Shown here piece by piece: positions 1 through 9,642 of a stretch of DNA of 64,000 nt. Origin of the DNA: Mortierella sp. BCC40632 (lineage: Eukaryota > Mortierellomycota > Mortierellomycetes > Mortierellales > Mortierellaceae). Every line of letters begins with the position of its first letter. Position 1 is the stretch's first letter. Where the stretch lies: positions 3,533,501 through 3,597,500 of the forward strand of contig WAEK01000002.1 in NCBI GenBank assembly GCA_011634665.1, read 5' to 3'. Below the pieces are notes generated by a model. That model did not search any database, was not told where the DNA came from, and saw only the letters and a program-made list of their open reading frames with translations. Position numbers and translations under genes: made by a program.

Positions 1-85
1 AAAGGATCAATGGCAGTTCTAAAGAGTGCTGTGTATTGAACAAAACGCGTATTTGGTTTGGTTAGTCGTTTTGATCAGAACAAGG

Positions 86-121
<36 letters not shown>

Positions 122-1351
122 GAGAATGAGCAATGAGCTGGATGGAGTCAAAAAAAATATCTCCAGAAGAATCGCTGCCCGGGTACCAATGAGATTCAAA
201 AAAAATGAATCACGAGAATCAGATCCAGAAATAAGTGCTAGCAAATCGACATGTTTTCTTTCCGCCTGGGGCGGCATAAGCAATCATCCTTTCTACGTTG
301 GTGACCAATCCCGGTGCGATCTTCTGGAGTGTAGTCCATATGTCCACTCTCTATCACTCTCTCTTTAGCGAGGAAGAGTTGTCATGAATGATGAATCATT
401 TACTTACCAGACTGATGACTGGACAAGAGATTGGTTGTGAAAGGGAGGGAAAGGGATGAGAGGAAAGAAAAAGAAAAAGAAGAAGAAGAGAGGATCAGAT
501 CAGATCGGTGCTTTTCTGCTGTTTGGGCCGCAGACAAAATTTTCTTCCAAGAGTTAGTCACGGGACCCGGAGTTAGAAAAGACTTTTTGACATCCTTCGT
601 TAGCATATGTATGTCTCAAGGCACACAAAGAAGGAATAGAGGCTACACTGATCAGGATAGGCCTATATGTCGAGCCTGGTTCGTCAGCTGCTATCATGTG
701 GAGCCTTGATGCGCCACATTGGCAATGGAGCACAACACCATCCCCCTGCTCACAACAGCACAAGTGAAGGCTCCTCTGTTGTTCTCTTGGGGCTCAAGTA
801 CGAGTCTATGAATGTGCGTTGTATGTAATCGGCCGAGAGGGTCGTTTTCAAGTCAGAGGCAGCTCAAGAGTTCAGGCAAGAAGGAAGATAGAGTGAATGG
901 AGAGATTGGCAATAAACGGTGGCCATACAGACACACTTGTCCGCGGCGCGGACCACCAGTCAAAAGCAACCGTGCATTATTGCGCGTGATGGAACGGCCG
1001 TGGCTCATGGTGGCCCTGCGTGTGTACACGGGAGAAAGAACGAAAGCGGTCCAGACGCATGTGTCTTGCTCTCGAGACGCACCTGTTGAAGCGCCGACCA
1101 GTGTCGAGGCTCCCCGTTCAGGTTGCGCTCCGTGGAACCAACTCCACGGACACTCTACTCGGCGTCTCCACTTCTGGGCTCGATAAATAGATGCTACCTC
1201 CCACTCTCCTGCTCTCTCCAACTCTTCTCGCACATCTCATTGCAGTGCTCATTCTCCATCTCTCCACCTTTTTTTGTCTTGGTTTCTCCATTCCATCGAC
1301 AGCATCTGTCAGTCCTCCTTCTCCTCTAATCTGACCAATTTTCTTTTCCCC
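1..1351. other. Intergenic region, left edge to first gene
   Basis: No gene is supported here. A 33-nt poly-T run lies at 87-119. Short open frames on both strands (for example 812-1186 plus and 853-1233 minus, which overlap each other) have no recognisable domain and are probably chance. The right part is the presumed promoter and 5' leader of the hydrolase at 1352: a TATA-like sequence sits at 1182-1189 and is followed by a CT-rich leader up to the start codon. Confidence 0.5.
1182..1189 (+). promoter_or_regulatory. TATA-like box of the hydrolase gene
   Basis: The sequence GATAAATA lies about 160 nt upstream of the chosen start codon at 1352. It is followed by a pyrimidine-rich stretch typical of fungal 5' leaders. 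The position fits a core promoter, but the transcription start is not visible from sequence alone. Confidence 0.35.
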
Positions 1352-2841
1352 ATGGCAACCGACAACTCAACCAACGCAACTAAGCCCACCTCCAAGGAAG
1401 AGTGGATCAAGGCTGAAGACGGCCACCAGATCTTCACAAAGACCTGGTACCCCGCTGGAACACCTGTTGCCTCGGTCGTCTTTGTCCACGGTCTCGGCGA
1501 GCACTGCGTTCGTAGGTGCTTCGCCTTGTCGAGTCTGCACAGGCGCAGTTCTGGTTTCGGTTGCTTTGGGCTAGGACACTTGATTACTAACATCTACCCA
1601 AACGATCAATGGTATGACTGACCTGATGTAGGCTACGACCATGTCTTTGAAGAGTTTAACAAGGCTGGATTCCAAGTGCATGCCTTTGACCAGCGAGGCT
1701 TTGGACAAACAGGTAGCCATAAAATGAAGAAGAAGAAGAGGAAGAAAGGATAATTATGCGACAAAATTGAATCTCCACCCACCTCTGCCAGTAGTTCGTC
1801 TCTAATCCCTAATACTATCGCATTACGAAAACGCTTAGGCAAGAAGTCCAAGACACTAGGCCGTTCTGGAGGATATGCAAAGGCGATCCCCGATATTACT
1901 GAGGCATTAAAGCGGAGTGAAATCAAGGGCCTCCCACTCTTCCTTATGGGCCACTCCTATGTATGTACTAGTTCTCGTCCAGCATAACTTGTCTGCTTAG
2001 CTGCACTGTCCTGTAACTAATATAGTAAACAACTTTGACAACCACTGCTACGCCTTAGGGAGGAAGCTTGGTCCTCAACTACAACTGTATTGGTCCGCTT
2101 CGATCTAAGCTCTCTGGTGTGGTCGCTTCAGCGCCATTAGTCCTTGCCTCAGCCCCAACTCGTCCCAACAACTTGACAGTATCTTTTGCAGGCGTAGTCT
2201 CCAAAGTCATGCCTTCACTTCGGATTCCCGTCAATCTTTCATCGAAATTCATTTCTCGGGACCAAAGCGAGGTGGCCAAGTACAATAAGGACCCTCTTGT
2301 ACATGGCTATGGCACGACCAAGGGACTTTTTGACATGTTGACGAACGGAAAACTGCTACTGACTGAGCGGTACAAGGCGGCATCTGCAGAGGTACCACTG
2401 CTGATCTGTCACGGTACAGAGGATGGCTTGACCGACCCGAAAGCCTCCAAGTCGTTCTTTGACAAATGCACTCATGTCAAAGATAAAGAGTATAAGCTGT
2501 ATGATGGTCATTACCATGAGCTTCACAACGAGCCTGAAGTCGATCGTAAGGCAGTCATTGACCATTACATCCAATGGTTGAAGGCACACCTGCCTAAAGA
2601 GCAGCCCAAGGAAGAACCCAAGGAAGAACCCAAGGAAGAACCCAAGGAAGAGCCCAAGGAGGAGCCTAAGGAAGAATCCAAGGAGGAACCCAAAGAGCAA
2701 CCAAAGGAGGAACCCAAGGAGGCGCCCAAGGCAGAGTCTCAAAACGAGTCCAATGATGAGCCCAAAGCGGTTCCAGTGACTGAGGCCAAGGCTTCCAATG
2801 CAATCGAGATCGCTCCAGCTCCAGTTACAGCTCAAGCTTAA
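1352..2841 (+). CDS. Monoglyceride lipase-like alpha/beta hydrolase
   Basis: Predicted 381-residue serine hydrolase of the monoacylglycerol lipase (Hydrolase_4, yeast Yju3) family, which releases fatty acid and glycerol from monoacylglycerols. Exons are 1352-1511, 1632-1712, 1839-1960 and 2059-2841; frame is kept across all junctions. Visible motifs are the oxyanion-hole HGLGEH, the nucleophile elbow GHSYGG (Ser120, split by intron 3), a DQRGFGQTG stretch, the acid in GTEDGLTD (Asp243) and the base in YHELHNE (His274), so the triad is complete. No signal peptide is seen, suggesting a cytosolic or lipid-droplet enzyme. The start is the ATG in CCATGG; an in-frame upstream ATG at 1274 would add 26 residues but has weaker context. 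The last 80 residues are a Lys-Glu-Pro repeat tail unusual for the family. Confidence 0.88.
2596..2726 (+). repeat. KEEP-type coding tandem repeat
   Basis: About eleven imperfect 12-nt units encode Lys-Glu-(Glu/Gln)-Pro tetrapeptides in the C-terminal tail of the hydrolase. Unit number is likely to vary between strains because the DNA units are nearly identical. Confidence 0.8.
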
Positions 2842-3613
2842 AAATTCAAAAAGGTTGTGATTTCCCCACCGAGGTTTATCCGCAGTATGTTAGCCTTTTT
2901 TTCTTCTTCTTCTTCTTCTTCTTCTTCTTCTAATTAGCCAGCCTTTATACCACCAGCTCATTGTCATTAATAGTAGTCCCTAGTTGAAAGTAAACTTTGA
3001 AAGTGGCAAACAACTTTATGGGGAATTCGAATTCATAAGGACTTGCTGAAAAAAAAAAGTTGGGTGGAGAGTATCTGACACAGTGTCTTTGGAAAGCGAC
3101 TAGAATGCCGTATATATTCTTACCTCTTGAGTTAACATGGAGAACATTGAAGCATAGGCATTTACAAAACGCGTCTCAATCACTCTCACCATATTCGTGG
3201 GACGATGGACTGAGAAGTGGCAGGGCAGTGGGGGTTGAGTACTCAATGACAGAAATGGAGAGGCCTAAAATTACTGAAAATATAGAGAGATGGGGAAAAT
3301 AATAATAATAGTAAAAAGATACTAAGACTACAGCCCGCTTCTTCACTCAAAGCAAAATCCATCTGCCTTCCTCTTTCTATCCCCCCCCCTCTTTTTTTTT
3401 CTCTTGCGCTGGTTTTGATTCCAAAAAGGGCTTGGTGGCCTCAGCCCTCACAATGAGAGTCAGGCTTCAGTGCATTGATTGGTGCGCTGTTCAAGCTAAG
3501 TTCCTTGTGCTCCTGCTATATAGAGTCATTGTAAATTTAGTTGTCTACACAAACTAGCAAATAGAAGGCTCTTAGTGCAGATACAATACGATGGCGACAG
3601 TTGTCGTGACCTA
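2842..3613. other. Intergenic region with CTT microsatellite
   Basis: No gene is seen. A (TTC)n run of about ten units lies at 2902-2931, just downstream of the hydrolase stop, followed by short poly-C/poly-T tracts near 3380-3400. The region ends at the left boundary of the transposon at 3614. Confidence 0.5.
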
Positions 3614-3694
3614 CGCAAAATTTTTGATTTGTTGGCAACTCTCATAGAAAGCTGCCAACACTCCACTGAATTGAATTTTGAATAGTTGAGCCCA
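3614..3694 (+). repeat. Left terminal inverted repeat (81 bp)
   Basis: Pairs with 5761-5841 at 73 of 81 positions. It contains an internal short palindrome, GTTGGCA then TGCCAAC about 14 nt later, so each end could itself fold into a hairpin. It is preceded by the TA target dinucleotide. Confidence 0.9.
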
Positions 3695-3783
3695 CCTTCT
3701 TTATACTGAGCGTCGTGTGGATTTAACTATGTGGCTTGCTCGAGTTGTTTTCATTCTCTCTCCCTGCGTCTTCTGTCCTGACA

Positions 3784-5751
3784 ATGATCATGTCTCCCAA
3801 TGCAAAAAGTCGCCACCCTCTGCTTGATATTACGGCAGAAGCCAACAAGAATGCCTCAAGCGTTTCTAACGACCCTGCTCGCCAAGAAGACATGTCGACT
3901 ATAGTATTCAGGACCCTTCTTCTGGCCGCGCAGTCAATTGACTCTGGGAACCCCGTGCCCCTGAGTTTGTTGTTGCTCCCAACTAAACCAATCTCGCAGC
4001 AAGAGCAACAGCCTACTAACAAGACTACAAGAGGTACTGGGTACCCTCTTAGATTTCGTTTGGCCGTTGTTGATATCTGTCGTTTTGTCCACAAGATTCG
4101 TCCCAAGGTGACCATGTACAACTTTCACAAGCATGTGGATGTATTGGTCGGCAGGAACTCTGTTGCGAAGTGGGATGCAGAGTACGAGAAGATCAAGTTC
4201 GATGTTCAACATGGCCGTGGCTTCAAATGCAAGCTCTCTTCAGATGAGGATGATGTGGTGCTGCACTATGTCAACGAGTCTGTCCACCGGTGGCTCGTGA
4301 AATCGAGAGAGGAAGGCACTCCCATCAGTGGACGTCAACTTAGCCAGACAGCAAAAAATATGTATTTTGTTCTTGCAGACTGTTGCAGCCCTGAATTTCG
4401 CAGACCTGGCCGCGACCCTGCGTTTTCAGCCTCTTGGCGCGAAAGCATTAAGGCACAATACGGCATCACATACTGTAGGCTAAGAGGTGAAGCAGGTTCG
4501 GTGGACACAAAAAGCACTGGTTTCCGAGAGAGAATGGAGGAGCTGAAGGCGATCTGCAACAATTACGATCTTGATGACATCTACAACTGCGACGAGACTG
4601 GGCTGTATTTGACGGATCTTTCCAACTACACCTACACCACAGATGGTATGACATCTGGCGTCAAGCCCAAAAGAGGAGCCCGAGTATCTATCCTCTTTTG
4701 CGTTAACGCATCTGGATCGTCTATCGTTCGAAGCCAGCATGTTTCAGCATTGAGGCCTTTCGTCTTGAGTGAGTGCACGACTGGCTACATCTTTGATTGA
4801 ATGTATCCACGAGCCAGTTAACCAATACTAACAGCGCTTAACGGTCTACTAGGTAAGCATTTGCCAAGAGATCCTAGTGAATTGAGGGATGACCTAATGA
4901 CCTCTATCAGGCAAGACTCGGGGTATATGAATCGTTGTTTGTTTCTCAAGTGGCTCCAAACCCTTGATGATGAGCTCAGTAAACCGAGTCTTTTAATCCT
5001 TGACTCCTGCCCAGCCCATACTAGCATTGAAGAGCGTGACTCAGAGACAAAGCAGCCATGGAAACACCTTCGCATTGAACGATTGCCGCCTAACTCAACT
5101 GCGATCACCCAACCTCTCGATAAGGGCATCATCAGCGTATTCAAACGGAAATACTTGGAGATACTCAGTGACCAAACCATTTCAAGATCATACGGGACTG
5201 ACAAGGCAATCACAAACGGGAAGGCGTGGTCTCTGATCCCTTATGATTGGTCATTTGTAAAGGAGTCTACCTTGAGGCACTGTTTTCGGGCGGCCAAAGT
5301 TCTCTCGCCTAAAAAGCTCGAGGAGGTTGAGAAGTTGGATTTGTGGCCACCAACCGAAGAGAATGAGCGACAGCCAATATGGCCAACTACGCGGAGCGGA
5401 GACGAACAGCAGACGAAAGAACAGTATTTGCGGTTAATTGCATCGTCTCTAGGCCCTGGTCAATTTCAGTTTAGTCGTGATCTTGAACAAAGAAACGAAC
5501 AAGAACTGGCGATGGATGTAGTGCAACAATTGCGCGCAACTATGAACAAGAAGAATGCTATTTGGAAAAAGAGGGGGAGGAGTCCTTCCCTTGAGCCTGA
5601 TGAGATCGAGGCCTACACGACCGGCACTGAGGGTGAGAAAACAGCCATCAAAATAAAGGAATACCTCACGAGCGACCATCCGCATTTTCGCAAGGTTGCT
5701 AGGCAAATCATTCGGGACGTAGCCCAAGACGTTAAATCCAGTGGAAAATAA
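3784..5751 (+). CDS. pogo/Tigger-family transposase (CENP-B HTH plus DDE_1)
   Basis: Exons 3784-4768 and 4853-5751 encode about 627 residues. The 84-nt intron has a GTGAGT donor, a perfect TACTAAC branch site at 4826-4832 and an AG acceptor; splicing removes the stop at 4798 and restores the frame through an S-K-H junction. An N-terminal psq-like helix-turn-helix region is followed by a CENP-B-type DNA-binding domain (WRESIKAQYGI and RLRGEAGSVD). The catalytic domain carries NCDETG (Asp270), LDSCPAH (Asp379) and QPLDKG (Asp418), with 38 residues between the last two acids. The start is the first ATG after the left repeat; a second Met lies two codons on. No missing catalytic residue is seen. 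Confidence 0.85.
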
Positions 5752-5760
5752 AACTTAGAT

Positions 5761-5841
5761 TGGGCTCAACTATTCAAAATTCAATTCAATGGAGTGTTGG
5801 CAGTTTACTATGAGAGTTGCCAACACTCCAAATTTTTTGCG
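5761..5841 (-). repeat. Right terminal inverted repeat (81 bp)
   Basis: Reverse complement of the left repeat at 3614-3694 apart from eight mismatches. It begins 9 bp after the transposase stop codon and is followed by the TA duplication at 5842-5843. Confidence 0.9.
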
Positions 5842-7587
5842 TAGTTGACTTGCGACAATACCCACCTCAGAGAGGTCGACAAAATCATATTTGATTGTGA
5901 AGGAACGAAATATTTTCCTCTTTTTGTGAACCGGATAAAATTAAGAAGAGGGAGGGAGTTGTCTGAAATGATGTAAAGGGCTTAGCGCACTAGGCGCCAC
6001 TAGGAGTATCAAAAGCAAGTAACTCAGTTGATTTGGCAGAGAACACCACGGAAGCAAACAGCTCGGTTGGTGTGGCACTGTTACAAGAGGAAACCATTGA
6101 GGCAAATATGGAGAGAAGTTTGGGGGGAGGGGAGGGGAGGAGAGGGGAGGAGAAGGTTTGGGCATGGATCTGTCAATAGATCTCTAATCTGACAGAATAT
6201 GCCTTTGACAGCCAATGGTGTCGCTCTTTCTTTACACGAAAACAGATCTTTCAGTGACCTTATCCTAGCGTGTTCTACAGCTCTTTTCAGGCGTTAGAAA
6301 TTTTTGCTCCCAAAAAAAAAAAAAAAAAAAAGGGCACACGCACACACAAATGGACAAGTATAGAAATCACCAGTCGAGGGGAACCCTGCAGGTCCCAACA
6401 AGCTTTCGACTTTGGCAAGTGGCAGGATGCGCAGGATGCAAGGATGCAAGGGAGCAAAACGATCTAGCGGAAATGTGATGGTAAAGATTTTATTTAGTGG
6501 AAAGCCATCTGTTCGCGTCAAACGTTGTATCCCGCACGACAGGCAGAATCCTTGTGCCTAAAGCGACTCAAAGGAGTGAGATGATAAAGGGTGTCTGTGA
6601 TGTCTTGGACACCAATGGACAAAAGAGAGAAGCGATTAGCAAGGGGTGCGAGATTTAGATAGAAAGGAGGGGAGGGGTCTGCTGGAAGAGGGAGAACGGG
6701 AAGGCCAACCGACTCGGCTCTCATGCATTGAACATTTTTCCCATTCTCACAGAGAGAGAGGAGTAAAATTTTCTCACTGAGGGGAGCAGTCCATGCGACT
6801 TGTCCTAGGATGTGTGCGCCACGGTCACTACAGGATATTTTTCTGTGTCAGGCTCGATGCAGGAAGTTGTGTTACGACCAAACAGTAGCTTGCTAACCGC
6901 GCAGGGTGGGAGAACGTGGACATTGATGCATGTTACAGCGCTTTAGTACATACAGCCCAAGTCGGCTAGTCTTTCACTAGTGAGAAACGACGCAGTAGAG
7001 GGCTCTTTAAGGTGTTGAACAGTTTCCATCAATTGAGCACAGTCCAATGCTGCAGTACACGGTGCACAGAGGGTAGACAGGATTATTGTGCTTTGACCTA
7101 AGAAGGATCTATTGCCGTTGAGTCCAGGGAACCCTTTCATGCACTCTCAGCACATTGGTATTTTGTACGGTTACATTGCCAACGGCAGACCAATGCCATT
7201 TAATCCTTTGACACTCATCGCCTCACGCCAATCACATTGCACCCGTTGGGTCTGAACGAGGTCCTGGTCAAAGATTAGGCGCCCCTCTTTTTGGGGAGAC
7301 TTTCGGAAGGCGTTCCATTTTACTTCAGGATGTCCGGTGTGATTAAATCCTTTGATAGACAGAACTATTCTAGAGGCTTTGAATGGATATACTCTTTAGT
7401 CACGCTCGGATTTGAACCTGAATTGATGGCGATATTCAGCACCATTGTTCTTTGTGTCTACTCTTTTCATGAGCAGGGTCAATCCTTCATCCGAGAGAAA
7501 CTAGTTTTGCCGTGGTTCAGTAGCATTTGAATCCATTCACTGTGTCTCGCTAGCTTATCGTTTCTAAATCAACTTCTTTCTCGTAGG
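5842..7587. other. Intergenic region downstream of the transposon
   Basis: No gene is supported. It holds a G-rich purine patch near 6120-6155, a poly-A run at 6313-6331 and scattered short frames without recognisable content (the longest, 7291-7530 plus, has no family resemblance). The right end is the promoter of the secreted cysteine-rich protein. Confidence 0.5.
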
Positions 7588-7595
7588 TATAAAAA
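7588..7595 (+). promoter_or_regulatory. TATA box of the secreted protein gene
   Basis: TATAAAAA, a near-perfect TATA box, followed by a CT-rich leader. A possible 5'-UTR intron runs from GTAAGA at 7653 to TAG at 7823, just before the start codon at 7871. A strong TATA box fits a highly or conditionally expressed secreted protein. Confidence 0.6.
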
Positions 7596-7870
7596 GGACT
7601 ACGGTGTCCTGTCTCGGTTGCTCCTCACCACACTCACCGCACTCCTCTCCAAGTAAGAACATATCCTTCTCACGCCTCCTTCCCTTCATTTCCTAGAGAC
7701 ACTATCCTTTCACTTCTCCTCTTCTCTTCCCAGCAGTCCTGTACCTTGATTCACTCTGTTTGTTTTCGTGAAGCAACCTTCTGACCCATTCTGTCTATTT
7801 CTCTCTGATATTGTTACTACTAGCACAAGCACCCACCTTCTTAAGCCTTTAACAAGACTAATTGATCGCC

Positions 7871-8125
7871 ATGCGTTTCTCCGTCATTGCCAGCTTGATC
7901 GTCGTCATTGCCGCCGCCGCCACCGCAACTGAGGCCGCCAGAGAGTGCGAGAACTATGCTAGCGGATGCACGGCTTGTGTCTGCAACCAGTGGTCCGACA
8001 CCAGCAGCTGCTGCACTGCCGAGTTCAACAACGGTAACGGAAACTGCGAGGGCATCAAGATTGCCAACAAGGGTCGTTTCCAGACCTGCTGCAATGGCAA
8101 GGGTGGTTTCGGTCGCTGCTGGTAA
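7871..8125 (+). CDS. Small secreted cysteine-rich protein
   Basis: An 84-residue, intronless protein. Residues 1-22 form a classical signal peptide (a positive residue, a Val/Ile/Ala core, then ATATEA as the likely cleavage region). The mature part of about 62 residues has ten cysteines, including two CC pairs and a CTACVC cluster, and is Gly/Asn-rich, ending in RCW. The even cysteine number suggests five disulphides and an extracellular location. No known family is recognised; candidates are an antimicrobial-like or effector-like peptide, or a cell-wall protein. The start is the ATG at 7871, preceded by a clear TATA box and leader. A poly(A)-signal-like AATAAA lies at 8269-8274. Confidence 0.8.
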   Translation: MRFSVIASLIVVIAAAATATEAARECENYASGCTACVCNQWSDTSSCCTAEFNNGNGNCEGIKIANKGRFQTCCNGKGGFGRCW

Positions 8126-9642
8126 ATGTTCCTCAAGAGGGACAAGGGAGCATTCCTAGATATCAAGCAAATAATGAACTATTTTTTTCTCAGGACAATC
8201 TATAATCAGAAGAGGGCCCTCGTTGATTGAGGTGCTCAAGATTCGATCCTCAATAGTGAGCTGGTTGTAATAAACACGGTCATATTTAATTTTAAGCACC
8301 GGAGCCTCTATCTCTGTTGAGGGTGCGCAAAAATTAACGTTTAGTTTAGAGTAAAGGAGAGAAATGGAGAATTGAGAACTGACCTCGACTTGTCTGAGTA
8401 TTCCAGTTGATGGATACCTCAGATCTAGTCATAGAACTACTGCTGATAGCCAGAACGAAAAGAAAAAGAAAAAAGAAGATCAAGGCATAAGCCTAGAGAC
8501 TAAAGTAATCAATAAGAAATGGCAGCCAGTTACTTGTAAATACAGGTCAACTGTTCCATCTGAAAACCCTTCTCAACTCTGAAAGAGTTATAGTTTAGGC
8601 AGATCTGAAACTTGTCCTGAGACTAGGAAGAGTATGGATTGCACTCATCCTCCATTCGTTATCATCAACACCATGGATCGGGCAATGGTCTGTCAGCAAT
8701 CAATACAAGCCGCCTCTTATCACATGAAAATGTAGTCAGAGGGTGGGAGCACCGGTAAGTTTGTACATGCACAGCTTTAAATCTTTTTGACGCTCTGGTC
8801 ATGGAGCGCAAGGGAATTCTTTGCACTTGTAGCCGCGCCTGTAAGTCGTAACTAATCCGCCTTGACCTAAAACAGTGATGCACAGGCAAACATGATTATA
8901 CTCGACCGGGATGATCTCTTGATGCGGCAGCATGACAATCGTCACCCACGGAGCAAGTCCAGGAACACTCTCAAACTGAGTCATGACCGATATTGCTTAG
9001 AGGCAGGAGTCGAAAGCACGTTAGTATTTGTTTGCTTCGTTGTTCAATCTGGCAGCAGCTCTGGTTCATAAATTTATTGAGACAAGAAGAACTACTTGAC
9101 CTGAGAATAAAGTGAAATTTAACCGAATGCAGCCATCTTTCCATGCTAAGGTGGGTCATCCGCCAACTGAAGAAAGGTGGCGGCCAGGCTCAGATTACCT
9201 AGGCATGCAAACTTGAATGACTTTAATTTTACTTTATTCTACCAACTCGTATGCTGAAATGAGAATTCGAGCAAGTCTTGGAGAGATAGAAGAAATGAAA
9301 AAAAGAGAAGAGGAAGAAGAGGAGGGGAAATATGTGGAAGCGCTATTTTATTTGATTACAAAGGGCTTTGGTTTTTTTTTTCTTTCTCGTAGATGTTTGG
9401 GTCATCTCTGCTTGCAAACAGCAGACATGTTAGGGGGGGGGGGGTCGCCGGGGTTTTGATACAACTAGTAGAAAAATTTTCCTGATTTTATGTCCCACCT
9501 TTTTGTCCCGCCTTCTATTATTTCGTCTTTAACAACCTAATTGTCAGCTTCGACATTCACTTTTTTTTTTTTTTTTTTTTTGTTCTTGTTCTTGTCTTTT
9601 TTTCATGAGGGGAGAGGAGTCTTTTCTTTGATATTATCACTA
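8126..9642. other. Intergenic region
   Basis: No gene is seen. It includes a possible poly(A) signal for the secreted protein at 8269, a 12-nt poly-G run at 9433-9444 and a 20-nt poly-T run at about 9561-9580. It lies between the convergent 3' ends of the secreted protein gene and the ArfGAP gene. Confidence 0.5.

Larger units (their letters stand above)
3614..5841 (+). mobile_element. pogo/Tigger-type DNA transposon, apparently complete
   Basis: A 2,228-bp element with terminal inverted repeats at 3614-3694 and 5761-5841. Both repeats are 81 bp, start with CGCAAAA and match at 73 of 81 positions by hand alignment. It is flanked by the dinucleotide TA at 3612-3613 and 5842-5843, the target duplication expected of Tc1/mariner/pogo elements. 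It encodes a single transposase (3784-5751) with a complete acidic triad and no premature stop once one intron is removed. Family knowledge: pogo and Tigger elements move by cut and paste into TA sites. The intact frame and well-matched ends suggest recent or possible activity, which is inference. Confidence 0.88.

Noticed and set aside
812..1233. Overlapping frames of about 125 residues on both strands
   Set aside because: They are mutual shadows in a GC-rich promoter region, with no domain or splice evidence.
2596..2726. CRISPR-like regularly spaced repeats
   Set aside because: The units are in-frame coding repeats without spacers, and the genome is eukaryotic.
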